The notes beneath the pieces were generated by a model that saw only the letters and a program-made list of their open reading frames with translations, was not told the origin of the DNA and searched no databases. Of a DNA stretch of 44,141 bases, positions 17,201-25,194 are shown in pieces. Source of the stretch: Promethearchaeota archaeon (GTDB lineage Archaea; Asgardarchaeota; Lokiarchaeia; Sigynarchaeales; SOKP01). Every line of letters starts with the position of its first letter. The first letter of the stretch is position 1. The DNA is taken from positions 1 to 44,141 of the forward strand of contig JAHPYY010000039.1 of assembly GCA_019058515.1 (NCBI GenBank), read 5' to 3'. Made by a program: the position numbers and the translations under genes.

Positions 17201-17496
17201 ACTATACCTTGCCTGATAATGTGAATATAACTGTTAATCCAGTAGAAGGCGTTCTAAACCAAACGATTTGGGATTCCTTGCCTAACGGTACCATTACATT
17301 CACTCTTTACGCAAACGATACGGTAGGAAACATAGGATTTGACAGCGTAACAATTAATAAAGAAGGTGAACCACCTGATGAGCCCATTATTGATGGTGTA
17401 ATTCCATTCGGTGATTCATATTTAATATTTATCCTAATTGGACTGTCTTCTCTAATTCTGTTAACGCGGAAGAAAATTACATTTTCCAAAAAGTAG
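14266..17496 (+). CDS. Secreted right-handed beta-helix (NosD-like) surface protein with C-terminal anchor
   Basis: The 1076-residue product starts with a signal peptide (about residues 8-30, LGLFLLLLTILFQGLI). Two blocks of about 20-23-residue beta-helix repeats follow, with patterns such as N-x-I-x-x-N and G-I-x-x-x. Each block ends in a NYW-x-DY segment followed by an acidic D-x-D-x-x-G-x-G/D calcium-type loop (near 460 and 800). Two Ig/cadherin-like repeats follow (near 830-920 and 925-1020, each with P-x-I-x-I start and NDT end). The protein finishes with a hydrophobic helix (FILIGLSSLILL) and basic tail, a cell-surface anchor. Dense N-x-S/T sequons suggest N-glycosylation. Likely an adhesin or carbohydrate-interacting protein. 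Confidence 0.85.
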   Translation: MKINRTRKAYLGLFLLLLTILFQGLIIDGGKFSKASEFNFETEEIKSAGFWSVSHIHIDNNWTQTRNQKVWCNGSGTEADPFVIENVTVDAGNVGTPFIIENTKDHFILKNCTIKLGAPSDDEGLLLKNVENGLIRSCHIHDNYFGVYLENTINIEFELNNISNSGAKGVEGISSHNSTFIDNLVLDNDDGGFAFTNSNWTSISNNNISYNPGGDAINLINCSYFNITGNYLKKNENAAIYIEKGYYNIISDNNVLQTSSIGIDIYQSKYCEIYRNFIANNSRGIRLWGNTFPYCSYNNISYNTVENSTASGILVYGQYCTQNVFSENIVRFSKEQGVNLIKSKNNTLLKNYIHNNTLYGINFEETNETFVKKNIIEGNGDYGIRFDGGYVTQNNTFTENTVNMSGNYGIMLPNPNNRGNHFYKNYILKSGYLYGNAWDSGKFNTWNNTKIGNYWDDYGGSDPDRDGIGNSEYVLSSGKKDSLPICGNPFYDGNAINIRGEGLTTETWWNWTSASTRAWCSGLGTYKDPYIIGDLKINIGSGTGAIYIRDSMYTSFNIENCEITNLGGAGITIWNTTNGIIRNNNISHCSYAGIYVTDDSEFQLIENNNISYCYFGIYFEEQVHWDEIYDNYIYENSHAGIRFMDQATHHEIINNKIYSNEGGIEFNSEVNYNTIEDNELSFNGYDGIELDVECSFNQIKNNKIFNHTMHGFTLIRQCDNNTIESNHIYNNSYHGFVIEEYCHNNTLKNNEIEQNKQKGLIISEWKPCNDNWIFNNYFINNGVNSWDNGSNNWYKDTTGNYWSDYIGVDLNDDNRGDSPYTIAGDAGNKDYYPLFSDGDNTPIISIVSPTEKDVFGKTAPDYKVSPFAADMDQVWYSLNDSSTTVSKLNVTVYEDSIDQTIWSNFGNGTVTIKFSINDTGGKVGFSEIVVKKDTIAPVITINTPEFNETFQEDPPQYSLEITEPHLDSVWFTLDGGLSNYTLPDNVNITVNPVEGVLNQTIWDSLPNGTITFTLYANDTVGNIGFDSVTINKEGEPPDEPIIDGVIPFGDSYLIFILIGLSSLILLTRKKITFSKK

Positions 17497-17513
17497 AGAA
17501 TCTCTTTTAACCA

Positions 17514-17529
17514 ATTTTTTTCTTTTTTT
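17514..17529 (+). terminator. T-rich terminator after the beta-helix gene
   Basis: Nearly pure thymine tract 18 nt after the stop codon, placed before the TATA box (TTTATAAATA near 17558) of the next gene. Confidence 0.45.
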
Positions 17530-17591
17530 AATTTACTGTTATTTGCTATAAGTAGGTTTATAAATAACGTAGAGTAAATTAGGATTAGGAG

Positions 17592-18338
17592 ATGAAGAAG
17601 AAAAAACTGGTCATTGTTATCGTCATAGTTCCTATTTTGGTTGTTATTATTAGTTTTTTTTCCTTTATCGGTTGGGTGTCGTATAATCGTTCAGCTATGC
17701 CGGAAGCGTTAGATGCCTTAAATTCCAATCAAGAAGTCGTTGTTGAAGAAGGAAGATGGATTTCTTTCTTCCCAAAAACTTCAGCTCCCTCTACCTGTTT
17801 TGTGTTTTATCCGGGTGGTCTTGTTGATGCAAGGGCATATGCTCCGTTAGCACGAGTGATTTCACTCGCAGGATACCTTGTAGTTATTGTTCCAATGCCG
17901 CTCAATTTAGCGATACTCGCTCCGAACGAAGCCACTGTTGTAATTGCAGCGTATCCTGAAATCTCAATTTGGTCAATTGGAGGTCATTCGCTTGGAGGCA
18001 CCAGCGCTGCGGGTTTTTGCTATAGTAATCCAGGTGTAGTTGAAGGATTAGTGCTTTTAGCGTCCTATCCTGCGGATTCTGATAATCTAACTTTAAGCTA
18101 TCTTAATGTTGTAAGTATTTACGCTTCTTTAGATGGCGTTGTTAGCAGAAATGTGCCAGAAACGCTCAATTTACTTCCCGAAGGCACGATTCTCGTTGAA
18201 ATAAAAGGTGGAAACCACGCTCAATTTGGTTATTACGGTGAACAGTCTGGAGACAACCCAGCTACCATTTCTAGAACGGAACAACAACAAATTACAATAC
18301 AAGCGATAAGTTCCCATTTAGAAAATTTGGGAACATAG
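17592..18338 (+). CDS. Membrane-anchored alpha/beta hydrolase
   Basis: The 248-residue protein has a basic start and one N-terminal membrane helix (residues 6-28) that places the rest outside the cell. The remainder is an alpha/beta hydrolase of the dienelactone-like type. FVFYPGGLVDARAYAPLARVI gives the oxyanion segment, GGHSLGGTSAAGF contains the nucleophile serine elbow, ASLDGVV precedes the acid position and GGNHAQFGYYG carries the catalytic histidine. The same arrangement occurs in bacterial wall-associated hydrolases. Substrate is unknown. An AGGAG sequence lies immediately upstream of ATG and a TTTATAAATA box about 33 nt before it, so the leader is very short. Confidence 0.85.
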   Translation: MKKKKLVIVIVIVPILVVIISFFSFIGWVSYNRSAMPEALDALNSNQEVVVEEGRWISFFPKTSAPSTCFVFYPGGLVDARAYAPLARVISLAGYLVVIVPMPLNLAILAPNEATVVIAAYPEISIWSIGGHSLGGTSAAGFCYSNPGVVEGLVLLASYPADSDNLTLSYLNVVSIYASLDGVVSRNVPETLNLLPEGTILVEIKGGNHAQFGYYGEQSGDNPATISRTEQQQITIQAISSHLENLGT

Positions 18339-18345
18339 TGAAAGC

Positions 18346-18915
18346 TTACTTTTGGGTTAATTCTTTATACCTAAAACAATATACAGTGTGGTCGTTTACG
18401 ATACCTATAGCTTGTAGGTACGCGTAGATAATCGTGGTTCCTACGAACTTAAAACCCTTTTTCTTCATGTTTTTGCTTATTTCATCCGATAATTCCGAAT
18501 TGGGAGGTACTTCTTTCATGGATTTCCATGCGTTATTAATTGGCTTGTTGTTTACAAACCCCCAAATGTAGTTGGCAAACGAACCGTATTCTTCTTGAAC
18601 CTGTAAAAATATCTTAGCGTTGGTTATAACAGAGCTAATTTTTAACTTATTGCGAATAATTCCCTCGTTTTGAAGTAATTGCTCAACCTTTTCTTCATCG
18701 TATTTTGCTATCTTCTTGTAATCAAAATCTTCGAAAGCGTTTCGAAAATTTTCTCGTTTATTTAGTATAGTACTCCAACTTAGCCCCGCTTGCATTCCTT
18801 CCAAGATTAAAAGTTCAAAAAGCATTTGATCTTCATGTAAAGGCGCTCCCCATTCCTTATCGTGGTATTCTCTCATTAATTCATTATTATCCGCCCACTC
18901 ACATCGTTTCATCAT
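18346..18915 (-). CDS. tag: DNA-3-methyladenine glycosylase I
   Basis: Tag removes 3-methyladenine from alkylated DNA, starting base excision repair. The 189-residue product begins MKRCEWADN with the zinc cysteine. It then has YHDKEWGAPLHEDQMLFELLILEGMQAGLSW (the base-binding Glu and Trp region), LNKRENFRNAF, IIRNKLKI and a late FKFVGTTIIYAYLQAIGIVNDH, which supplies the remaining zinc ligands with Cys and His near the end. All are standard for the family. Two consecutive ATG codons are available; GGGAGT 3-8 nt upstream supports either. It converges with the hydrolase gene with an 8-nt gap. Confidence 0.95.
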   Translation of the reverse strand: MMKRCEWADNNELMREYHDKEWGAPLHEDQMLFELLILEGMQAGLSWSTILNKRENFRNAFEDFDYKKIAKYDEEKVEQLLQNEGIIRNKLKISSVITNAKIFLQVQEEYGSFANYIWGFVNNKPINNAWKSMKEVPPNSELSDEISKNMKKKGFKFVGTTIIYAYLQAIGIVNDHTVYCFRYKELTQK

Positions 18916-18951
18916 AGACTCCCTTATTTCTACTTAATAAAAAGTTATTAT

Positions 18952-19743
18952 TTATCCGTATTTTTCAAAAAGTCCTTTTATGAAGGTGTCGAGCTCTTTC
19001 ATGGACAATTTTTCCTTGGCGTAGGCCACTTTTCCACATTCGTCCTCCAGGTCAAAACACGAGGATAAACGAGCCTTATTCATAATAGTTAACATCGATT
19101 TTATGAAGAACAGGAACTCCGTTTGGTATTTGCTTATCCTCTTGGCGAATTCAAGTGCCTTATCCTCTAATTTCGCTAAAGGAAAAACTCTCGTGGGAAA
19201 ATTAATGTTCTTTAAATCTTGAACACCTACCTTATCAGTTGTGAAAAGCAAGTTCTTTGCGTAATTTAACCCAAAATTTAATAAAGGTAACAGTGTTGCA
19301 CCCGTCTGCGTAAAAGCGTTTATTTCGATTTCTGGTAATCTAAGATACAACTCTTCGGTCGGACGATCAGCAAAAATCGTTAAATCAGAAGCCAAGATGA
19401 GCAATACACCCAATCCTATTGCGATTCCTTGAACCTGAGATATGATCGGTTTCTTCATCAATACGATCGTCTCGTTGATCTTTCTACCCCATTTAACAAT
19501 TTCTCCCACACTCGCAGGATCGCCTGTAATTTCTTTGAGGTCGTAACCTGCAGAGAAAAACCGTTCACCGGTGCTTCTAATTAATAGGCATTTCACTTTT
19601 TCGTCTGCGTCGGCTTCCACCAATTTTTTGTGGAAATCTTTAAGCATAGCAATACTGAAGGCGTGCGCTTTATCTGGTCTGTTAATAGTTAAAACGGCGA
19701 CTTTCCTTATTTTTTCGTATAGAATTAATTCACTTTCAGTCAT
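18952..19743 (-). CDS. Enoyl-CoA hydratase/isomerase family (crotonase) protein
   Basis: The 263-residue product has the crotonase fold. INRPDKAHAFSIAML and RFFSAGYDLKEI provide the first oxyanion loop and QGIAIGLGVLLILASDL the second. In authentic hydratases this second loop reads G-G-G-x-E-L and carries catalytic Glu144; here that position is Leu. The second catalytic glutamate seems retained in LPEIEI. Hydratase activity is therefore doubtful, and isomerase, hydrolase or another acyl-CoA reaction is more likely. It lies 36 nt upstream of tag on the same strand, but a functional link is not apparent. Confidence 0.85.
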   Translation of the reverse strand: MTESELILYEKIRKVAVLTINRPDKAHAFSIAMLKDFHKKLVEADADEKVKCLLIRSTGERFFSAGYDLKEITGDPASVGEIVKWGRKINETIVLMKKPIISQVQGIAIGLGVLLILASDLTIFADRPTEELYLRLPEIEINAFTQTGATLLPLLNFGLNYAKNLLFTTDKVGVQDLKNINFPTRVFPLAKLEDKALEFAKRISKYQTEFLFFIKSMLTIMNKARLSSCFDLEDECGKVAYAKEKLSMKELDTFIKGLFEKYG

Positions 19744-19874
19744 AAGCTATTAAACCTAAAGTCTTATTTAAAAATTAGTCTATGTGTAGAATTTAACGCA
19801 AAATACTAATTATTAAAAAAAAGAAATAGGAAATCTTAGATTCAGACAATTTAGAAATCTTAATATTAAGAACT

Positions 19875-20744
19875 TTACTTTTGTTTGTCCTTGGAGCGTT
19901 TGTCCCTTATTTTATCCATGAACTCCGCAGTCATGATGCTAACGCCTTCTTCTTTTGCCATCTCCACGCACCCTTTAATTGCCATTTTCAAGAATATTCG
20001 CTGTACTTTCACCAATTTCTCGCAAGCTTCCTCGGTCCACTTGATATCTGGATCAAATCTACGAGCGGCGTACATAACCGTATTTACTATAGTACCTTTC
20101 TCAGAGGGCATTTGTTCCGAGTATGGATTAGAATTATTGCTAAACCAGAAATTTATGTTATCCCGAAATCCGAAATCAATCGGTACTATTGGAAAGCCTT
20201 TTCCTTGAAATAAACTCTCCTTCCATTTTGATTTCAACAAAATCTTGTCTATTTTTAACATAAAATGGGCTTTTAAAGTTTCCTCATTGTTATATACAGG
20301 ATGTTCTTCGTGAAGAGTACACTCGAAGATTTGGAAAGCCTCTTTAACAAGTTTAGAATACTTCACCCCTTTTTTTCGCTCTTCTTCTGTTCTTTGCGAA
20401 GGAATTAGGGTGAATTTGTTGTTTTTCATCTTTTGTTCAGTGGTTTCACCGGGATATCCGAGTACTACGCAATTTTTTTGCAATTTCTTGCCAAAGGGAA
20501 TGAAATTGATTACACATATCTTAGTTCGAGCTATATTTTGACCTGTATTACTGTTGGAACGGCATATTAAGATCATGGAATGATCCTCTGAAACGATATG
20601 CGAAAAACATAGGGAATAAGGTCCAATATTCATATCACCTGATTCTGATACTATACTTACTAATACTACGGGCATTGGAAAATAGCTAGATGTTTGGTAA
20701 AAGTTATCGAGAATTCTCACGGGTTCAAAGTCGTATATGTCCAT
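19875..20744 (-). CDS. Flavin reductase-like protein with C-terminal PCP_red-like domain
   Basis: From the internal ATG (MDIYDFEP) the product is 289 residues. Residues 10-220 look like the FMN-binding split barrel of flavin reductases (FPMPVVLVSIVSESGDMNIGP, with the later segment RSNSNTGQNIARTKICVINF). The final 60 residues (RFDPDIKWTEEACEKLVKV, then an IFLKMAIKGCVEMAKEEG helix and ITAEFM-like end) match the PCP_red signature: W-x-x-E-A-x-x-x-L at the start, then a helix ending A-x-E-x-G. PCP_red is otherwise the small C-terminal domain of light-independent protochlorophyllide reductase subunit B. An upstream ATG at 20852 is in frame but adds 36 residues without family resemblance and overlaps the divergent promoter area. 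Confidence 0.75.
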   Translation of the reverse strand: MDIYDFEPVRILDNFYQTSSYFPMPVVLVSIVSESGDMNIGPYSLCFSHIVSEDHSMILICRSNSNTGQNIARTKICVINFIPFGKKLQKNCVVLGYPGETTEQKMKNNKFTLIPSQRTEEERKKGVKYSKLVKEAFQIFECTLHEEHPVYNNEETLKAHFMLKIDKILLKSKWKESLFQGKGFPIVPIDFGFRDNINFWFSNNSNPYSEQMPSEKGTIVNTVMYAARRFDPDIKWTEEACEKLVKVQRIFLKMAIKGCVEMAKEEGVSIMTAEFMDKIRDKRSKDKQK

Positions 20745-20884
20745 AGATAGATAATTTAATATAGAGATATAAAATTCGCCTAATCGAAATTTAGCCGTCT
20801 CACTAATATGAACAAAAAAATACACATAAGCTTTATTAAACCTTTTAGCCAAGTTACTTTAATCGTTAAAAAGAGATTATAACC

Positions 20885-22180
20885 ATGAATGAAGATCGAA
20901 CAAATTATAAAACGCCTAGTAAATTATCTAAAAATATTTTAATCAGTGTATTACTGTTTTCTTTAGCGGGTCAAATCGCCTGGGCAGTAGAAAATCAATA
21001 TTATAATGTCTTTCTCTACAATGTAATCTCTCCTACCCCTTTTTATATTTCCTTGATGGTTGCAATTACTACGATTGTAGGAACTGTGAGCACGATCCTA
21101 ATGGGCTCAATTAGCGATATTAAAGGTAAAAGAAAACCTTTTTTACTTTACGGATTTATATTCTGGGCTATTACTACCGCACTTTTTCCTTTAAGTGCAT
21201 TATTTACTTCAATAAGCGTTGAAATTGCTGTGGTTTTAGCAATAACTTTTGATTCAATAATGACTTTCTTCGGTGGAATGGCTCTTAATGCGGCTCTAAA
21301 CGCTTATATGACGGATGTTACTACCTTAGAAAATCGAGGAAAACTAATTAGTCTTTCCCAGATGATGTTATTATTGTCGTTATTAATAGTGTTTGGCGTT
21401 TCAGGAATTCTAATAAATCTATTCGGATATTACATATTCTTCTATATAATAGCTCTTGTAGTTGGTATATTTGGGATTATAGGTGGGATTTTGATAAAGG
21501 AGTCCACCACTATTGAAACACTGAACCTAAGTATCTTTTCCCATATCTCTAATACATTTAAAAAAGATAAGCGCGTTGACTATCAAAATTTCTTCATTAT
21601 TCTAATCGTTATTATGTGCTGGGAAATTGCGGTAAATGTGTTCTTCCCATTTCTATTAATTTATTTAGAACACTTCATCGGTCTGTCCATAATTATGTCA
21701 TCATTGTTAATATTTATTGCCATCTTATTATCAATCGTTCTATCTTACCCTGTGGGCATTTTAATAGATAGATTTGGAAGGAGAAAAATAACTTTTGTCT
21801 CAGTTTTATTATTTAGTATTTCTGCGATCATTTTAGGTATTTTCACAGAAATTTTAACTATTCTTATTGCAGGTATAATATTATTTTTAGCGTATACAAG
21901 CTTATCAATCGCCACTTTTACTTGGATTAAAGATTTTTATCCAGAAGAAGGACGAGGACAATTTAGTGGATATTGGAATTTATTCTCAGGAACAATACCG
22001 ATGATTATTGGACCCTTAATTGGAGGGTGGTTTGCTACAGAATTTGGAAGAATAGCTTTTATTAACGGTGAACTAGCATATATTCCAACTTCCTTGATTT
22101 TTCTCGCTTCAGGTCTTATCGTACTAATCACATTAATTCCTACATTTTTTGCCAAAGAACTGAAGAAAATAGACAGTTAG
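20885..22180 (+). CDS. Major facilitator superfamily transporter
   Basis: The 431-residue product has about 12 hydrophobic spans. The two MFS half-repeats each carry a motif-A loop: GSISDIKGKRKP after helix 2 and GILIDRFGRRKI after helix 8. A longer central loop (THIEKSTTIETL-type region, near 210-235) separates the halves. Substrate cannot be read from the sequence. It is divergent from the flavin reductase gene with a 140-nt shared promoter region, which might mean coordinated control. Confidence 0.85.
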   Translation: MNEDRTNYKTPSKLSKNILISVLLFSLAGQIAWAVENQYYNVFLYNVISPTPFYISLMVAITTIVGTVSTILMGSISDIKGKRKPFLLYGFIFWAITTALFPLSALFTSISVEIAVVLAITFDSIMTFFGGMALNAALNAYMTDVTTLENRGKLISLSQMMLLLSLLIVFGVSGILINLFGYYIFFYIIALVVGIFGIIGGILIKESTTIETLNLSIFSHISNTFKKDKRVDYQNFFIILIVIMCWEIAVNVFFPFLLIYLEHFIGLSIIMSSLLIFIAILLSIVLSYPVGILIDRFGRRKITFVSVLLFSISAIILGIFTEILTILIAGIILFLAYTSLSIATFTWIKDFYPEEGRGQFSGYWNLFSGTIPMIIGPLIGGWFATEFGRIAFINGELAYIPTSLIFLASGLIVLITLIPTFFAKELKKIDS

Positions 22181-22371
22181 AATTAAGCAATCTTCACATT
22201 CTCACTTTTTAAATTCTAATCAATAGACACTATTATGTATTAGAATCTTTAAGAATTTACAATTTTACGCAAAAATTTTAGCGTACTTTGATTTATCGGG
22301 AAGAATTATTCCTCAAACATTTATAAATAGAGTATATATGAAAATATTAACCATAATTACAGGTAAAAATA

Positions 22372-23118
22372 ATGAAAGCGACAGAAAAGATTTTAATGGG
22401 TTGCTTTTTGTTAGTATTCCTAGTTTCGATATACAGTAGTCAATTTGTTATTGCTAGTGGAGAACCACTGGAGACTGAAACTGGATCTCAAAACGAAGCT
22501 GGTCCTCAGAACGGAACTCAGAACGTGAATGGAAGTCAAGTTCAAGCACAACAAGGAGCTAATGAGAGAAAAACATATCAATTCCAAGAAAAAACTAAAC
22601 TTACTTTTCGAGCAAATGTCAGTTTACATTTAGATGTTGAATGCGATGGAGCTAAGGTTGGAAACAAAGAATTTGAAATGGAAATAGAATCAGAGGAAGA
22701 TATACAGATGACAATGAATTGTACTCAGGACAGAGAGCAATTAGGTTTAATGAACGGCAGTCTTGTTCAAACGAGAACTCAAAATAGGTACCGATATCAA
22801 GAAGGATTCGTTGCGTCAATAGAATGTAATGGAAGCATACAAGCTAAGTTAATGTTAAAGACGGAAGAGCAGACACAAACTAAAACTTGGGCATATTACG
22901 ATGATACTGAGGATGAATGGGTTCCAGTTCAATCTTCCGTTCAAAATGGATACCTTGTGTGTAATACGGATCACTTTTCTACATGGACTGTTTTAGACTT
23001 GGAATCAGTATCAGATACTGACCAAGACTCTATACCTGGATTTATTGGATTTGGATTGATGACAATTTTAGGAATACTTTCAATGCTGGGAACCCTGTTA
23101 ATAAAGAGAAAGAAATAA
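22372..23118 (+). CDS. Secreted or surface protein with signal peptide and C-terminal anchor
   Basis: The 248-residue product has a signal peptide (residues 7-29, ILMGCFLLVFLVSIYSS). A Gln/Asn/Gly/Thr-rich low-complexity linker follows (about 30-65), then a beta-rich extracellular domain with repeated N-x-T/S sequons. A W-A-Y-Y-D-D-x-x-D-E-W segment near 180 leads to HFSTWTVLD, and a C-terminal hydrophobic helix ends in KRKK. The W-x-Y-x-D..W segment followed by HFSTW is common just before the anchor of archaeal surface proteins. It is preceded by a TATA box (TTTATAAATAG, 22320-22330). The downstream gene, 62 nt later, encodes a membrane-anchored regulator, so the pair may be a sensor and its partner. 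Confidence 0.7.
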   Translation: MKATEKILMGCFLLVFLVSIYSSQFVIASGEPLETETGSQNEAGPQNGTQNVNGSQVQAQQGANERKTYQFQEKTKLTFRANVSLHLDVECDGAKVGNKEFEMEIESEEDIQMTMNCTQDREQLGLMNGSLVQTRTQNRYRYQEGFVASIECNGSIQAKLMLKTEEQTQTKTWAYYDDTEDEWVPVQSSVQNGYLVCNTDHFSTWTVLDLESVSDTDQDSIPGFIGFGLMTILGILSMLGTLLIKRKK

Positions 23119-23180
23119 AATAACATTTTTAATTTTAAATAATATTACCTTTTTTTTAATCATATAAAAAATGAGTTTCC

Positions 23181-24437
23181 ATGACTTTTAACAAGTTTAA
23201 GCGGTTTAACAGAATTATATATAGCCTTCTTTTGTTAACACTACTAATTATTTGTCTAAATGCTAGCATATTCGAAGGATTAGCCCGAGGGCAATATAGA
23301 TATCAAAGAGTTAGGGGGTTTTCCAAACAAGATTTAATACACGCTGATGAATCTATTCAATACGAATTTGATAACAACCTGATTTTCCAAATCTCTTCTG
23401 ACTCTTTAATAAATCTTAATATAGCCTACGAAAATCAAATACAAAATAGAGAAATACATCTAATAATTGAAAACAATAATAATCCTTTCAATCTTGAAAT
23501 TGATAATAAACAACAATTCAAGAACTATGGTCAATCTCAACAACCAAATGAACCAAAGAAGGATAATAATCAGTATCAAAATTTCTACGATACTATTTAT
23601 AGGATAAGATCAAATACAACGGTAAACAAGCTTACATTTCGCTTTAGTAAGGATGAGCAATACGGGCTAAATCCTGATAAAAGCTATACATTAGCAATTT
23701 ATAAAACCGGAGATGATTCGTGGCAAATTGTAGATACGATTGAATTTACAAACCAATCGTCTTCAGAGATTTTCTTAGAAACTTCTCTTGAAAACATTAA
23801 CGCCGAATCAGAATATTATTTAACTCTTTATGAAGTGATCGCACCTTCGTATGAATGGATTTGGATTATTGTCATATCTGCCATAGTGTTTCTCTCTGTT
23901 ATTATAGCCATTTCGAAAAGAGACTATTTTCACTACCTAAGAACAAGACAGACTCCTGTACACACGGGAGCCCATCGATTAAATTTAGATGAGGTATTAG
24001 AAAATGAAAATAGGAATACCATTATCGAGATTATTCTAAATGAACCAGGTATTCACTTTAACGAATTGCTTAGAAAGACAGAGTTAGCGGCGGGTAATTT
24101 ACTATGGCATTTAGAAATATTAGAAACATACAAAATAATAGGTAAAAAGGTAATAGGGAAATACGTAGCGTATTTCCCTTATTATCAGAAAAATCCAATT
24201 TCAAATGTAGAGCTTAAACTAAATAAAAGCAAATTAATGTTAGAAGTTCTCGATATCATTGAAAATAACCCTGGCATTTGGAACAGTGTAATAACCAAAA
24301 AACTAAAAGTCGATCATAAAACAATTCACTACCACATAAATAAACTAGTAGAACTTGACCTTGTAAATATCCGAAAAGAGGGTAGGAAAAAGAAATTGTA
24401 TCCTAATTTAGAATCAGAATACTTTAATAATAGATGA
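23181..24437 (+). CDS. Membrane-anchored sensor with extracellular domain and two cytoplasmic winged helices
   Basis: The 418-residue product starts with a signal/anchor helix (13-32), followed by an extracellular beta-rich domain (about 40-220). A second transmembrane helix spans 226-245 (WIWIIVISAIVFLSVIIAI), followed by a basic linker. Two winged-helix units lie in the cytoplasm: 276-335 (IIEIILNEPGIHFNELLRKT, then LWHLEILE) and 350-408 (LDIIENNPGIWNSVITKKLK, HYHINKLVELDLV). Both are archaeal membrane-tethered MarR/ArsR-like repeats. It therefore looks like a one-component regulator that senses outside the cell and binds DNA without release. It follows the secreted protein gene by 62 nt. 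The stop overlaps the convergent gene by 14 nt. Confidence 0.8.
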   Translation: MTFNKFKRFNRIIYSLLLLTLLIICLNASIFEGLARGQYRYQRVRGFSKQDLIHADESIQYEFDNNLIFQISSDSLINLNIAYENQIQNREIHLIIENNNNPFNLEIDNKQQFKNYGQSQQPNEPKKDNNQYQNFYDTIYRIRSNTTVNKLTFRFSKDEQYGLNPDKSYTLAIYKTGDDSWQIVDTIEFTNQSSSEIFLETSLENINAESEYYLTLYEVIAPSYEWIWIIVISAIVFLSVIIAISKRDYFHYLRTRQTPVHTGAHRLNLDEVLENENRNTIIEIILNEPGIHFNELLRKTELAAGNLLWHLEILETYKIIGKKVIGKYVAYFPYYQKNPISNVELKLNKSKLMLEVLDIIENNPGIWNSVITKKLKVDHKTIHYHINKLVELDLVNIRKEGRKKKLYPNLESEYFNNR

Positions 24438-24894
24438 ACTGGGAATTACCACGACATATATTTTTTTGATTTTTACTTTTTGAGTCAAGTGGTCTTGCAT
24501 CTCTCATATAAGTATGATCTCTTATAATTTTTCCATCTTCAAATGTAAGAAATGCAGCAAATCCTCCACGTTTTTCTTCTCCTTTAACCATAGTGAAATG
24601 AGTTTTAGCTTCCAGAGCAATATTATTATTTTTAACCATTTTCCACACTATTTCCATTCGACACGTTTTAAAGAGCTTTTCTAGCGATAATTCTACCATC
24701 TTCCATCTTCTCTTACTCTTGCCTATTTTAACGAAATACATATTCTGCAAAGGAGTGTAGACTTCATACTTTTCCGCGTAAATTTCGTCAACCATTTTTT
24801 CCATTCCTAAACCTGGAATATTCCAACACTTCATCCAGATCTCTAACACTTCTAAGTTTAACTTTTCTTCTTTTGATAAGCTTTCTTCACTCAT
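24424..24894 (-). CDS. NTF2-like (SnoaL-type) protein
   Basis: The 156-residue product shows the NTF2/SnoaL outline: a start helix KEEKLNLEVLEIWMKCWN, a short segment VDEIYAEKYEVYTPL (equivalent of the cone floor), then alternating strands ALEAKTHFTMVKGE and GGFAAFLTFEDGKIIRDHTYMRD. The ending F-x-D-G-K-I-x-x-x-x-x-Y-x-D is typical. Such proteins are ligand-binding or isomerase/hydrolase cones; the substrate is unknown. The last 20 residues are unrelated and basic, overlapping the convergent gene end. Confidence 0.7.
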   Translation of the reverse strand: MSEESLSKEEKLNLEVLEIWMKCWNIPGLGMEKMVDEIYAEKYEVYTPLQNMYFVKIGKSKRRWKMVELSLEKLFKTCRMEIVWKMVKNNNIALEAKTHFTMVKGEEKRGGFAAFLTFEDGKIIRDHTYMRDARPLDSKSKNQKNICRGNSQFIYY

Positions 24895-25013
24895 GACTTA
24901 ATTCATTCTTATTCTTATTTATAAGCTTACAATGTAATCTAACATAATAAGCTTTCCAAATTTAGTTTTATGAGAAGGAAGAAGCTAGCATCGTTTATCC
25001 TCGTACATTTAAA

Positions 25014-25038
25014 AGCGTGGGGGCGGACTACCTGCGCT
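25014..25038 (+). other. GC-rich stem-loop in an otherwise AT-rich gap
   Basis: AGCGTGGG (25014-25021) can pair with CCTGCGCT (25031-25038), eight pairs including two G-U, around a 9-nt loop. The island is markedly GC-rich for this genome. It lies in the 357-nt gap 24895-25251 that also holds the 14-nt tandem repeats and the tetR promoter. It could be part of a small RNA or a leftover; no tRNA features are present. Confidence 0.3.
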
Positions 25039-25095
25039 CTGCTTCTTTTAAGATCGAATATCGTTTCTTTGACGACCCTTCCGAACACATTTATT

Positions 25096-25137
25096 AAGTT
25101 CTATTTCTCAAGTTCTATTTATTAAGCTCTATTTTTT
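25096..25137 (+). repeat. Three tandem 14-nt repeats upstream of tetR
   Basis: AAGTTCTATTT occurs at 25096-25106 and 25110-25120 and with one change (AAGCTCTATTT) at 25124-25134. The period is exactly 14 nt. The array lies 25-65 nt upstream of the tetR TATA box, where an activator could bind. Confidence 0.5.
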
Positions 25138-25150
25138 GATTTCTTCACTT

Positions 25151-25184
25151 TTCAATACCTTTATATATTCTTTCAACACAATTA
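25151..25184 (+). promoter_or_regulatory. Promoter of tetR (copy 1 of the shared block)
   Basis: This 34-nt block contains the TATA box TTTATATAT (25159-25167) and reappears at 25951-25984 with a single change, 800 nt away. Such identity outside coding DNA is a sign of coordinated control. The predicted transcription start falls about 25 nt past the box, next to the palindrome at 25195. Confidence 0.75.
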
Positions 25185-25194
25185 AAAATATATA

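Noticed and set aside
24961..25060. GC-rich island considered as a tRNA or other known RNA gene
   Set aside because: No T-loop GGTTCGA sequence, no cloverleaf arms and no CCA-like end; only one stem is supported.
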